A stretch of 64,000 nt of DNA from Micromonospora halotolerans. GTDB taxonomy: Bacteria > Actinomycetota > Actinomycetes > Mycobacteriales > Micromonosporaceae. Position 1 is the stretch's first letter. Each line of letters starts with the position of its first letter. The notes under the pieces were generated by a model, which saw only the letters and a program-made list of their open reading frames with translations, had not been told where the DNA came from and made no database searches. Shown one piece after another: positions 1 to 7,815 of this stretch. Both the position numbers and the translations under genes were made by a program. The DNA is taken from contig NZ_CP134876.1 in the NCBI RefSeq assembly GCF_032108445.1, positions 3,906,001-3,970,000 of the forward strand, written 5' to 3'.

Positions 1-5
1 GTCAT
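1..5 (-). CDS. Start of the next ECF transporter gene (probably T component), cut by window edge
   Basis: Only the start codon and two further bases are inside the window. On the minus strand the sequence reads ATGAC, so an ATG overlaps the TGA of the ATPase gene by the usual ATGA arrangement. In the ykoEDC thiamine-precursor transporter the gene after the duplicated ATPase is the transmembrane T component (YkoC), so that is the likely product, but nothing of its sequence can be read here. Confidence 0.45.
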
Positions 6-1417
6 CGGCGCTCCAGGGTGACGGTCCGGTCGGCCAGCGCGGCGACGAAGTCCGCGTCGTGGGTGACGGCGACGACGCCGTGGCCGGCGTCGCGCAGGTC
101 GGCGAGCAGGTCGACCAGTTCCCGCCAGGTCCGCCGGTCCTGGCCGAAGGTGGGTTCGTCGCAGATCAGCAGGCGGGGCGCGGTGGCCAGGGCCGTCGCC
201 ACGCTCAGCCGCCGCGCCTCCCCGCCCGAGAGGGTGTACGGGTTGGCGCCGGCCAGCCGGTCCAGCCGCAGGCGCTCCAGCAGCGCGTCCACGGTGGCCG
301 TCACGGCCGCCTCGGTCCGCCCGGTGCGGCGCGGGCCCAGCGCCAGCTCGTCGCGGACGGTGGCGGTCACGAACTGGTGTTCCGGGTCCTGGAAGACCGA
401 GCCGATCCGGCCGGCCAGGGCGGGCGCCCGCCAGCGGTGCGGGGGAGTGCGCGCGTCCCGGCCGGCGAGGGCGGCGGTGGCGGTGACCGTACCGGTGCCG
501 GGGCGGAGCAGGCCGCCGAGGAGCAGGGCCAGGGTGGACTTGCCGGCGCCGTTGGGACCGAGAACGGCCAGCGCCTCGCCGGCGCGTACCCGAAGGTCGG
601 TGGGGGCCAGCCGGGGCGGCAGGCCGAGCTGGTCGGCGGTGAGCAGCACCTCCCCGGGTGGGGTGGTGGCGTGCCGGGGCGGCACGGTGCGGCCCGGCAC
701 CCAGACCCCGGCGGCGGCGAGGGCGTCGCCGTGCGCGGCGAAGACCGCCTCGGGCGGCCCGTCGGCGCGTACCCCGCCGCCGGGCTCCAGCACGACCACC
801 CGGTCGACCAGCGGCAGCGCCTCGGCGACCCGGTGCTCGACGAGGATCAGCGTGGTGTCCGGGTCGAGGGCGTCCGCGACGGCCCGCCGGATCAGGTCGG
901 CGCCGGCCGGGTCGAGGTTGGCGGTCGGCTCGTCGAGCAGCAGGAGCCCCGGCCGCAGGGCGAGCGTCCCGGCCAGCGCCAGCCGCTGCTGCTCGCCCCC
1001 GCTCAGCGCCGCGGTGGGCCGGTCCCGGTCGTACGGGAAGCCGACCCGGCGCAGCGCCTCGTCCACGCGGGGCCAGATCTCGTCGGCCGGCACCCCCCGG
1101 TTCTCCAGCCCGAACGCGACGTCGTCGCCGCAGCGGGCCATCACGAGCTGGGTCTCCGGGTCCTGGAAGACGATGCCGACCCGCTCCCGGGCCTTGCGCG
1201 GGTCGAGCCCGTCGATCTCGACGGTGCCCTCCTGCTCGCCGGAGTCCTCGGGCAGCAGCCCGGCCAGCGCGGCAAGCAGCGTGCTCTTGCCCGCCCCCGA
1301 CGCCCCGAGCAGCAACACCCGTTCCCCGGCCTCGACGCGCAGGTCCACCCCCCGCACCGCCCAGCCCTTCCGCCCGGCGTGCCGCCACCCGAACCCCCGC
1401 AGTTCCACGGCACCCAC
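2..1417 (-). CDS. ykoD: ECF transporter duplicated ATPase (YkoD-like)
   Basis: A 471-residue protein with two complete ABC ATPase halves in one chain, the energising subunit of an energy-coupling-factor importer. First half: Walker A GASGAGKST (about 38-46), signature LSGGEQQ (about 138-144), Walker B LLLLDEPTA. Second half: Walker A GPNGAGKST (about 287-295), signature LSGGEARR, Walker B LLICDEPTF. The GTG start at 1417 was chosen because a GGGAGG-type Shine-Dalgarno precedes it and the first strand of the ATPase fold begins directly after; the open frame upstream reads through a non-coding hairpin. The gene follows the TPP-riboswitch S-component gene on the same strand, so HMP or thiamine is the likely substrate. 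It may import another vitamin if it pairs with other S components. Confidence 0.88.
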   Translation of the reverse strand: MGAVELRGFGWRHAGRKGWAVRGVDLRVEAGERVLLLGASGAGKSTLLAALAGLLPEDSGEQEGTVEIDGLDPRKARERVGIVFQDPETQLVMARCGDDVAFGLENRGVPADEIWPRVDEALRRVGFPYDRDRPTAALSGGEQQRLALAGTLALRPGLLLLDEPTANLDPAGADLIRRAVADALDPDTTLILVEHRVAEALPLVDRVVVLEPGGGVRADGPPEAVFAAHGDALAAAGVWVPGRTVPPRHATTPPGEVLLTADQLGLPPRLAPTDLRVRAGEALAVLGPNGAGKSTLALLLGGLLRPGTGTVTATAALAGRDARTPPHRWRAPALAGRIGSVFQDPEHQFVTATVRDELALGPRRTGRTEAAVTATVDALLERLRLDRLAGANPYTLSGGEARRLSVATALATAPRLLICDEPTFGQDRRTWRELVDLLADLRDAGHGVVAVTHDADFVAALADRTVTLERR

Positions 1418-1447
1418 GCGCCCACCTCCCCTCTCGGCCCCAGCTTG

Positions 1448-1507
1448 GTTGATCAAGAGGTTTGCGTCAGGAGAACCGGTCCGGCCGACGCAAACCTCTT
1501 GATCAAC
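1448..1507. repeat. Perfect 21-bp inverted repeat (hairpin) between ykoE and ykoD
   Basis: Bases 1448-1468 are exactly the reverse complement of 1487-1507, with an 18-base loop. Each arm contains the smaller palindrome TTGATCAA. No U tract follows on either side, so it is not a canonical intrinsic terminator, although it lies inside the transporter operon and could modulate readthrough or RNA stability. It resembles the interspersed extragenic palindromes common in Micromonospora genomes (from memory, not searched). Confidence 0.85.
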
Positions 1508-1527
1508 GCGGTCTCGGTGGGTGGTGG

Positions 1528-2118
1528 TTAGACCAGGGCTCGGTCGCGGCCGGCGGGGAAGCGGTCCAGGGCGCCCGTGTTGGCCAGGGCGCGGGTGAGG
1601 AACCACGCGCCGGCGCCGGCGATCACCGTGGCGCTGACGATGGTCAGCAGGGCGTACGGCAGGCGGTAGTCGACCAGGTCGTAGGCCTTGTTCCAGTAGA
1701 CGAAGTCGAAGATCGCCGCGGTCAGGCCGGTCAGCGCGCCGGCCAGCAGGGCGACCGGCAGCCGGTACGCGCGGTAGCGGAACGCCGCGAAGGCCAGCTC
1801 GGCGCCCACGCCCTGCATCAGGCCCTGCACGATGACGATGCCGCCCCACTGGCTGCCCAGCAGCGCGGAGACGACCGCCGCCAGCAGCTCGCAGTAGAGC
1901 GAGGCACCGGGCTTGCGGATGACCAGGCCGCCGAGCACGGCCGGCACCAGCCAGACGCCGTAGATCAGCGTCTGCGCGGGCGGGAAGAAGGCGAAGGCGG
2001 CGTCCGTGGCGCTCCAGACCAGGCCCCAGGCCCAGAAGATGACGCCGAAGGCGACGGCGATCACCGAGGCGACGACGATGTCGACGGTGCGCCAGCGGTT
2101 GCTGTCGGTGTGGTTCAT
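1528..2118 (-). CDS. ykoE: ECF transporter substrate-binding S component (YkoE family)
   Basis: A 196-residue integral membrane protein with about five or six hydrophobic helices and short loops, the size and profile of S components that bind vitamins in the membrane. Sequence features such as the FFPPAQTLIYGVWLVPAVLGG stretch and the SQWGG and YWNKAYDLV segments fit YkoE-type HMP/thiamine binders. The ATG at 2118 has GGGAG about eight bases upstream; the open frame extends further upstream without support. A TPP riboswitch about 90 bases upstream on the same strand indicates repression when thiamine pyrophosphate is abundant and supports a thiamine-precursor substrate. The duplicated ATPase gene follows after a 110-base gap containing a hairpin. 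Confidence 0.88.
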   Translation of the reverse strand: MNHTDSNRWRTVDIVVASVIAVAFGVIFWAWGLVWSATDAAFAFFPPAQTLIYGVWLVPAVLGGLVIRKPGASLYCELLAAVVSALLGSQWGGIVIVQGLMQGVGAELAFAAFRYRAYRLPVALLAGALTGLTAAIFDFVYWNKAYDLVDYRLPYALLTIVSATVIAGAGAWFLTRALANTGALDRFPAGRDRALV

Positions 2119-2207
2119 GGCGGACTCCCAGTTCAGGTGAGGAACCAGGAGAAGACGCACGCCGCGCCCGGTGGTCACCGGACGGCGACGCGGCTGGAGG
2201 TCGACCG

Positions 2208-2292
<85 letters not shown>

Positions 2293-2363
2293 GGATGTGA
2301 AGTTGTCTCGTCGCAGACGCTAGCACCGACCCCGGCCCCGGGCCCAGCAGGGCGATCGCCCGT

Positions 2364-2369
2364 TAGGGT
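2364..2369 (+). promoter_or_regulatory. Probable -10 element TAGGGT for a leaderless mRNA
   Basis: TAGGGT lies seven bases before the hydrolase ATG. With an initiation site about seven bases downstream, the transcript would begin at or next to the start codon, which agrees with the absence of a ribosome binding site. Confidence 0.5.
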
Positions 2370-2376
2370 GGCGATC

Positions 2377-3201
2377 ATGCGGGTCGAGGCGCGAGGGCTG
2401 ACGTTCGAGGTACGCACCGGCGGCCCCGAGGGCGGTGACCCCGTCCTGCTGCTGCACGGCTTTCCGCAGCACGCCGGCGAGTGGGACGAGGTGACCCCCG
2501 CGCTGCACGCCGCCGGGCTGCGCACGTACGCGCTCGACCAGCGCGGGTACTCGCCCGGCGCCCGGCCGGCGGACGTCGGGGCGTACCGGATCCCGGAGCT
2601 GGTGGCCGACGCGGCCGCCGTGCTCGACGCGCTCGGGGTGACCGCCGCGCACCTGGTCGGCCACGACTGGGGCGCGATCGTGGCGTGGGGCCTGGCGGCG
2701 GCGCACCCGGAGCGGGTCCGCACGCTGACGGCGGTGTCGGTGCCGCACCCGGCGGCCATGGGGCACGCGCTCGCCACCGACCCGCGGCAGAAGGCCCGCT
2801 CGTCCTACATCGCGCTGTTCCGCATGCCGGGCAAGGCGGAGAAGGTGCTGCTGGCGTTCCGCGCGGCGGCCCTGCGCCGGATGCTCGGCGGGGTGGGCGA
2901 CGCCGACCGGGTGGCCCGCTACGCCGACCCGATGCGCGAGCCCGGCGCGCTGACCGCGGCGCTGAACTGGTACCGGGCCATGACCGGAGCGGACATGAAG
3001 GCCGTCGGGCCGGTGGGTGTGCCCACGACGTTCGTGTGGAGCGAAGGGGACGTGGCGATCGGCCGCACCGCCGCCGAGGCGTGCGCCGCCCACGTCACCG
3101 GCGACTACCGCTTCGTGGTGCTGCCCGGCGTCACCCACTGGATCCCGGACGAGGCGCCCGGCCCGCTGGCCGCGGCCGTGCTCGCCCGCGTCGGCCGATG
3201 A
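2377..3201 (+). CDS. Alpha/beta hydrolase, epoxide-hydrolase-like
   Basis: A 274-residue single-domain alpha/beta hydrolase. The oxyanion-hole region HGFPQHAGEWD is near residue 30, the nucleophile elbow GHDWGA near 95 has aspartate as nucleophile, and the GVTHWIPDEAP segment near 255 supplies the catalytic histidine. An Asp nucleophile with HGFP fits the epoxide hydrolase/haloalkane dehalogenase branch rather than esterases. The substrate cannot be inferred. The ATG at 2377 follows a TAGGGT hexamer by seven bases and lacks a Shine-Dalgarno, so the mRNA is probably leaderless. Its stop overlaps the start of the acetyltransferase gene as ATGA, so the two are co-translated. Confidence 0.87.
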   Translation: MRVEARGLTFEVRTGGPEGGDPVLLLHGFPQHAGEWDEVTPALHAAGLRTYALDQRGYSPGARPADVGAYRIPELVADAAAVLDALGVTAAHLVGHDWGAIVAWGLAAAHPERVRTLTAVSVPHPAAMGHALATDPRQKARSSYIALFRMPGKAEKVLLAFRAAALRRMLGGVGDADRVARYADPMREPGALTAALNWYRAMTGADMKAVGPVGVPTTFVWSEGDVAIGRTAAEACAAHVTGDYRFVVLPGVTHWIPDEAPGPLAAAVLARVGR

Positions 3202-4004
3202 CACCGAGCCCCGCCCGGCCGCACACCCGGGCGTCGCTCGCCGCCCAGCTCCGCGACCTCGGCGTACGCCCCGGCGGGACCGTGCTCGTGCACGCCTCCC
3301 TGCGCCCGCTGGGCTTCCTCTGCGGCGGCCCCGAGGCGGTGCTGCTGGCCCTGCGCGACGTGCTCGGCCCGGCCGGCACGGTGGTGGTGCCCGCCCACAC
3401 GCCGGACAACAGCGACCCGGCCGAGTGGAGCAACCCGCCGGTGCCGGCGGACTGGTGGCCGGTGATCCGGGACGGGATGCCCGGCTTCGACCCGGCGGTG
3501 ACGCCGAGCCGCTTCATGGGCGCGCTGGCCGAGCTGGTCCGCACCTGGCCGGGGGCGCTGCGCAGCGACCACCCGTACGTCTCGTTCGCCGCGCTCGGGC
3601 CGGCCGCCGCAGGGATCGTCGCCGACCACGGGCGGGCCGACATGCTGGGTGAGGCCTCCCCGCTGGCCCGCCTCTACGACCTCGACGCCGACGTGCTGCT
3701 GCTCGGCGTGGACCACGGCAGCAACACGTCCCTGCACCTGGCGGAGTACCGGCAACCGGCGCCGCCCCGGCAGCGCTGCGGCGCGGCCGTGCTGACCGCC
3801 GACGGCGGCCGGGAGTGGGTGTGGTGGGACGACGTGCGCCTGGACGAGGAGTGTTTCGCCCGGCTCGGCGCCGACCTGGAGGCCACCGGCGCGGTGCGGC
3901 TCGGGCCGGTCGGCGACGGGACGGGCCGGTTGATGAGGCAGCGGGCGGCGGTCGACTTCGCGGTGGAGTGGCTGGCCCGACCCCGAGGGACGGAGGAAGC
4001 ATGA
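3198..4004 (+). CDS. Aminoglycoside N(3)-acetyltransferase family protein
   Basis: A 268-residue protein of the AAC(3)/FrbF/YokD acetyltransferase family. Diagnostic segments are LVHASLRPLGF near residue 30, GTVVVPAHT near 60, SRFMGALAELVRTWPGALRSDHP around 105-125, and the HGSNTSLHLAEYR segment near 180, which in the family contributes to acetyl-CoA and substrate binding. Members acetylate the 3-amino group of aminoglycosides, but many chromosomal actinomycete copies have other or unknown substrates. The gene overlaps the upstream hydrolase by ATGA and its own stop overlaps a 29-codon ORF by ATGA, so it sits in a tightly coupled operon. Whether it confers drug resistance cannot be judged. 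Confidence 0.85.
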   Translation: MTPSPARPHTRASLAAQLRDLGVRPGGTVLVHASLRPLGFLCGGPEAVLLALRDVLGPAGTVVVPAHTPDNSDPAEWSNPPVPADWWPVIRDGMPGFDPAVTPSRFMGALAELVRTWPGALRSDHPYVSFAALGPAAAGIVADHGRADMLGEASPLARLYDLDADVLLLGVDHGSNTSLHLAEYRQPAPPRQRCGAAVLTADGGREWVWWDDVRLDEECFARLGADLEATGAVRLGPVGDGTGRLMRQRAAVDFAVEWLARPRGTEEA

Positions 4005-4090
4005 GCGTGAGCGAGCGAAGCGAGCGAACCATTCGGCTCAGCAGCGGGGCGCCTCGCGCCGCCGCGGAGCGAAGCGAGGCGGCGGCGTGA
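4001..4090 (+). repeat. Interspersed repeat element carrying a 29-codon ORF at an operon junction
   Basis: This 90-base stretch is a self-contained element. It has an excellent ribosome binding site (GGAGGAAGC before ATG at 4001), begins in the stop of the acetyltransferase gene as ATGA, and ends in a TGA that overlaps the GTG of the SIS gene as GTGA. The encoded peptide has the repetitive form MSVSERSERTIRLSS followed by an alanine/arginine-rich tail containing a second AERSEA. At DNA level it is built from GAGCGAAGCGAG units, and CGCCTCGC at 4050-4057 pairs with GCGAGGCG at 4074-4081. I recall similar SERSERT-like N termini in Micromonospora and Salinispora annotations, which suggests a mobile or amplifying repeat rather than a conserved small protein. 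Confidence 0.6.
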
Positions 4091-4830
4091 GCGCCGAGGC
4101 GTACCTGGCGATCGTGACCGAGACGATCGGCCGGGTCGCCGCCGACCAGCGGGAGAACGTGGCCCGGGCGGCGGATCTGATCACCGCGTCGCTGCGCGCC
4201 GACGGGGTGGTGCACGCGTTCGGCACCGGCCACTCGGAGGCCCTCGCCATGGAGGTCGCCGGCCGGGCCGGCGGGCTGGTCCCCACCAACCGGATCGCGC
4301 TGCGCGACCTGGTGCTGCACGGCGGCGAGCCGGCCGACGTGCTCGGCCCGAAGCTGGAACGCGAGCCGGCCGTGGCGCACCGCCTCTACGAGCTGGCTCC
4401 GGTCCGGCCGCAGGACGTGTTCGTGCTCGCCTCCAACTCGGGGGTGAACGGGGCGATGGTCGAGTTCGCCGCCATCGTGAAGGAGCGCGGGCACGGGCTG
4501 GTGGCGATCACGTCGGTGCAGCACTCGGCCCGGATGACGTCCCGCCACCCGTCCGGGCGCAAGCTCGCCGACTTCGCCGACGTCGTGCTGGACAACGGCG
4601 CCCCGTACGGCGACGCCACCCTGCCGCTGCCCGGCGGTGGCGCGGTCGGCGCGGTCTCGTCGATCACCGCCGCGCTGCTGGCGCAGCAGATCGTCGCCGA
4701 GGTGGTCGCCCGGCTGCTCGCGGCGGGGGAGCAGCCCCCGGTCTACCTGTCCGCCAACATCACCGGCGGCGACGAGCACAACGCCGAGCTGGAGGCGCGG
4801 TACGCGGGCCGCATCCGCCGCGGATCCTGA
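4087..4830 (+). CDS. SIS-domain sugar isomerase/phosphosugar-binding protein
   Basis: A 247-residue single SIS-domain protein. The phosphosugar-binding motifs are FGTGHSEALAMEVAGRAGG around 45-63 and the VLASNSGVNGAMVEFA segment around 115-130, where Ser residues bind the sugar phosphate. The GDATLPLPGGG stretch is typical of the UPF0309 'sugar isomerase domain' proteins. Related SIS proteins include MurNAc-6-phosphate etherases and phosphoheptose isomerases, but the substrate is not evident. GTG at 4087 is preferred because it overlaps the preceding small ORF by GTGA and starts the conserved SAEAYLAIV helix. A hairpin follows the gene at 4871-4893. Confidence 0.82.
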   Translation: MSAEAYLAIVTETIGRVAADQRENVARAADLITASLRADGVVHAFGTGHSEALAMEVAGRAGGLVPTNRIALRDLVLHGGEPADVLGPKLEREPAVAHRLYELAPVRPQDVFVLASNSGVNGAMVEFAAIVKERGHGLVAITSVQHSARMTSRHPSGRKLADFADVVLDNGAPYGDATLPLPGGGAVGAVSSITAALLAQQIVAEVVARLLAAGEQPPVYLSANITGGDEHNAELEARYAGRIRRGS

Positions 4831-4870
4831 ACCGGTTTCGCGCTCGGTCGGACGGGGCACAGGCTGTGCT

Positions 4871-4893
4871 GCCGGTGGGAGGCCCCCACCGGC
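4871..4893 (+). terminator. Hairpin downstream of the SIS gene
   Basis: GCCGGTGGG at 4871-4879 pairs perfectly with CCCACCGGC at 4885-4893 around a five-base loop. There is no clear U tract. It lies 40 bases after the SIS stop and 27 bases before the next start, so it may terminate the upstream operon or structure the leader of the DUF6328 gene. Confidence 0.5.
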
Positions 4894-4919
4894 AGTACCG
4901 TCTTCCCTGGAGGTAGCGG

Positions 4920-5423
4920 GTGTCGAAGGAAACCGAGAAGCAGCGCTGGCAGCGCAACTTCGCCGATCTGCTCCAGGAGCTGCGGGTGGCGCAGACCGGG
5001 GTGCAGATCCTGTTCGCCTTCCTGCTGACCCTGCCGTTCAGCAACGGTTTCACCCGGACCACCGAGTTCCAGCGGGACGTCTACATCGTCGCGCTGCTGG
5101 CCGCCGCCGCGGCCACCGCGATGATCATTTCGCCGGTCGCCTTCCACCGGGCGCTGTTCCGCCAGGGCCGCAAGCCGGAACTGGTCCGGTTCGCGCACCG
5201 GATGGCCAGCGGCGGCCTCGGCTTCATGCTGATCTCGATGGTCAGCGCGGTCCTGCTGATCACCGACTTCGTGCTGGACCGCCCGATCGCGTTCCTGCTC
5301 AGCACGATCACCGGGCTCTGGTTCCTGACCTTCTGGGTGATCCTGCCGTTCGCCCGGCGCAACTGGGGTGACGACGACATCGACGACGAGGACGACGATC
5401 CGCGGTCGCTGGCCGGCGACTGA
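4920..5423 (+). CDS. DUF6328 family membrane protein
   Basis: A 167-residue protein with a charged N terminus (KETEKQRWQRNFADLLQELR), four hydrophobic helices at roughly 28-45, 58-78, 100-120 and 128-148, and a very acidic C-terminal tail rich in Asp. This matches the actinobacterial DUF6328 membrane family, whose function is unknown. GTG at 4920 has GGAGGT eight bases upstream. The gene appears to be transcribed alone or by readthrough from the SIS operon; no partner suggests a role. Confidence 0.78.
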   Translation: MSKETEKQRWQRNFADLLQELRVAQTGVQILFAFLLTLPFSNGFTRTTEFQRDVYIVALLAAAAATAMIISPVAFHRALFRQGRKPELVRFAHRMASGGLGFMLISMVSAVLLITDFVLDRPIAFLLSTITGLWFLTFWVILPFARRNWGDDDIDDEDDDPRSLAGD

Positions 5424-5458
5424 CCGCCCGGACCTGCCAAATCGGACGTGCGCACGAG

Positions 5459-5487
5459 GCTACCCCTGGGTAACACCCGGGGGTAGC
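5459..5487. promoter_or_regulatory. Palindromic candidate operator before the acyl-CoA dehydrogenase gene
   Basis: GCTACCC at 5459-5465 is mirrored by GGGTAGC at 5481-5487, and the interior CTGGGT and ACCCGG are also nearly symmetric, giving a 29-bp near-palindrome 54 bases before the dehydrogenase GTG. The position and symmetry fit a repressor site, perhaps of a TetR-type fatty-acid regulator, but no regulator gene is adjacent. Confidence 0.45.
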
Positions 5488-5540
5488 GTCGTTCTCGTCG
5501 CACGTCGACGCAGCCGGACCGAGGTCTCCAGGAGGCAGCC

Positions 5541-7580
5541 GTGACCACGACACAGAACAGCCGACCCGACCCCGCCGGACACAGCGGCCCGACCGGGCGG
5601 GTGGCGCCCATCGACGACCCTCCGCAGCCGCCGGCCGGCGCGTCGGGCGGGGCCGGGCCGCTGCCGACCGAGGCCGGCCAGGTCTCCGAGAAGGAGGCCC
5701 GGCAGGTCGCCGAGGCGGCCCGCGAGTCGGCCTGGGACCGGCCCAGCTTCGGCAAGGAACTGTTCCTCGGCCGTTTCCAGCTCGACCTGATCAACCCCTG
5801 GCCCCGCACCGACCCGGCGGAGGCGGCGCGGGCCGAGGAGTTCCTGGCGGCGTTCGGGGCGTACCTGGACTCCGAGGTGGACGGCGCGGCCATCGAGCGG
5901 GACGCGCGCATCCCGGACGAGGTGTTCCACGGGCTGGCCCGGCTCGGCGCGTTCGGCATGAAGATCGACCGGAAGCACGGCGGCCTCGGGCTGAGCAACC
6001 TGCACTACTGCCGGGCGCTGATGCGGGCCGGCTCGGTGAACCCGTCGATCGGCGCGCTGCTCTCCGCGCACCAGTCGATCGGCGTGCCGCAGCCGCTGAA
6101 GATGTTCGGCACGCCCGAGCAGAAGGAGCGCTTCCTGCCCCGGCTGGCCGCCGGGGAGGTCTCCGCCTTCCTGCTCACCGAGCCGGACGTCGGCTCCGAC
6201 CCGGCCCGCCTCGCCACCACGGCCGAGCCGACCGAGGACGGCACCGGCTACCGCCTCAACGGGGTGAAGCTCTGGGCCACCAACGGCACGGTCGCCACCC
6301 TGCTGGTGGTGATGGCCCGGGTGCCGGCGGCGGAGGGGCGGCGCGGCGGCATCACCGCCTTCGTGGTGGAGGGCGACAGCGAGGGCATCACCGTCGAACG
6401 GCGCAACGAATTCATCGGGCTCCGTGGCCTGGAGAACAGCCTCACCCGGTTCCACGACGTCTTCGTGCCGAAGGAGAACGTGATCGGCGGCGAGGGCAAG
6501 GGCCTGAAGATCGCGCTGACCACGTTGAACACCGGCCGGCTCTCGCTGCCGGCCATGTGCGTGGGCGCCGGCAAGTGGGCGTTGAACGTGGCCCGGGAGT
6601 GGGCCGCCGACCGGGTCCAGTGGGGCCGGCCGGTCGGCGAGCACGAGGCGGTCGCCAAGAAGCTGGCCTTCATCGCCGCCACCACGTACGGCATGGAGTC
6701 CATGCTCGACCTCTGCTGCCTGCTCGCCGACGACGACCGCAACGACATCCGCATCGAGGCCGCGCTGGTGAAGCTCTACGCCAGCGAGATGGCCTGGAAG
6801 ATCGCCGACGAGCTGATCCAGATCCGGGGCGGGCGCGGCTACGAGACGGCCGACTCCCTGGCCGCGCGGGGCGAGCGGCCGGCGGCGGTCGAGCAGCTCC
6901 TGCGCGACCTGCGGATCAACCGGATCTTCGAGGGCTCCACCGAGATCATGCATCTGCTGATCGCCCGCGAGGCGGTCGACGCGCACCTCTCGGTGGCCGG
7001 CGACATCATCGACCCGGACGCCGGGCTGGGCCGCAAGGCGCGGGCCGGCGCGCGGGCCGGTGCCTTCTACGCGAAGTGGCTGCCCACCCTGGCCGTCGGC
7101 AAGGGCCAGGCGCCCGGGGCCTACCACGAGTTCGGCCCGCTCGCCGGGCACCTGCGGCACGTCGAGCGGACCTCCCGCAAGCTGGCCCGGTCCACCTTCT
7201 ACGCAATGTCCCGCTGGCAGGGGAAGATGGAGCGCAAGCAGGCGTTCCTCGGCCGGGTCGTGGACATCGGCGCGGAGCTGTTCGCGATGTCGGCGGTCTG
7301 CGTCCGGGCGGTCGCCGAGCGCGCCGAGCACCCGGAGAACGTCGAGCTGGCCGACCTGTTCTGCCGGCAGGCCCGGCTGCGCGTGGACGAGCTGTTCACC
7401 GGGCTGTGGTCGAACACCGACTCGGTGGACGTGGCCGCCGCGAAGCGGATCATCGCGGGCCGCTACGCCTCGATCGAGGAGGGCGTGGTCACCCCGCCGG
7501 CCGATCAGCCCTGGGTATCGCGCTGGCAGCCGGGCCCGTCCACCGCGCAGGACGTTCGCCGCCGCATCCCGCCCGCATGA
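5541..7580 (+). CDS. Acyl-CoA dehydrogenase, long form
   Basis: A 679-residue flavoprotein, about 300 residues longer than typical medium-chain acyl-CoA dehydrogenases and similar in size to VLCAD/ACAD9-type enzymes. Family marks: the FAD-binding segment LLTEPDVGSDPARLATTA near 215-232, the GLRGLENSLTRFHDVFVPKENVIG segment near 300, the LPAMCVGAGKWAL helix, and IRGGRGYETA followed by IFEGSTEIMHLL near 465, where the glutamate is in the position of the catalytic base. A C-terminal helical extension of about 180 residues follows. It should catalyse alpha,beta-dehydrogenation of acyl-CoA in fatty acid oxidation; chain length is unknown. GTG at 5541 has AGGAGG upstream. No beta-oxidation partners are adjacent. 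Confidence 0.9.
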   Translation: MTTTQNSRPDPAGHSGPTGRVAPIDDPPQPPAGASGGAGPLPTEAGQVSEKEARQVAEAARESAWDRPSFGKELFLGRFQLDLINPWPRTDPAEAARAEEFLAAFGAYLDSEVDGAAIERDARIPDEVFHGLARLGAFGMKIDRKHGGLGLSNLHYCRALMRAGSVNPSIGALLSAHQSIGVPQPLKMFGTPEQKERFLPRLAAGEVSAFLLTEPDVGSDPARLATTAEPTEDGTGYRLNGVKLWATNGTVATLLVVMARVPAAEGRRGGITAFVVEGDSEGITVERRNEFIGLRGLENSLTRFHDVFVPKENVIGGEGKGLKIALTTLNTGRLSLPAMCVGAGKWALNVAREWAADRVQWGRPVGEHEAVAKKLAFIAATTYGMESMLDLCCLLADDDRNDIRIEAALVKLYASEMAWKIADELIQIRGGRGYETADSLAARGERPAAVEQLLRDLRINRIFEGSTEIMHLLIAREAVDAHLSVAGDIIDPDAGLGRKARAGARAGAFYAKWLPTLAVGKGQAPGAYHEFGPLAGHLRHVERTSRKLARSTFYAMSRWQGKMERKQAFLGRVVDIGAELFAMSAVCVRAVAERAEHPENVELADLFCRQARLRVDELFTGLWSNTDSVDVAAAKRIIAGRYASIEEGVVTPPADQPWVSRWQPGPSTAQDVRRRIPPA

Positions 7581-7581
7581 A

Positions 7582-7629
7582 AGGAGGGGCCCCTTGTTAA
7601 CGCCTGCGGTATAGCAGGGGGCCCCTCCT
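7582..7629. repeat. GGGGCCCC-type hairpin repeat, copy 1
   Basis: AGGAGGGGCCCC at 7582-7593 pairs with GGGGCCCCTCCT at 7618-7629, with a loop containing GTTAACGCC. It begins one base after the acyl-CoA dehydrogenase stop and separates convergent genes, so it can act as a bidirectional terminator. Copies with the same core and GTTAA motif occur at 14606-14660 and 15745-15792. Confidence 0.75.
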
Positions 7630-7638
7630 AACCACGGG

Positions 7639-7812
7639 TCAGCGGGCGACCGCCCAGGCGATCACGCCGGCCAGGATCAGGCCGTTCAGGCCGGCCAGGA
7701 CCAGGTACGCGGCCGGCGGGATCCGGCGGCCCTTGCGGACGAAGCTCACCAGGACGCCCGCGTAGATCAGCAGCAGGACCGCGACGACGATCAGGAAGTA
7801 CAGCACCGGCAC
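7639..7812 (-). CDS. Small two-helix membrane protein
   Basis: A 57-residue ORF with two hydrophobic segments (VLYFLIVVAVLLLIYAGVLV and AAYLVLAGLNGLILAGVIAW) separated by the basic loop RKGRR, giving a hairpin membrane topology. GTG at 7812 lies three bases after the stop of the preceding minus-strand gene, so it is probably coupled to it. A second GTG at 7806 sits six bases after TAAGGT, which could be a leaderless promoter and start. No function is recognised; codon usage is typical of the neighbourhood. Confidence 0.6.
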   Translation of the reverse strand: MPVLYFLIVVAVLLLIYAGVLVSFVRKGRRIPPAAYLVLAGLNGLILAGVIAWAVAR

Positions 7813-7815
7813 ACC

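Noticed and set aside
2..1849. The full 615-codon minus-strand frame as the ykoD gene
   Set aside because: The first 144 codons translate the intergenic hairpin and the antisense of ykoE; the ATPase fold and ribosome site place the start at 1417.
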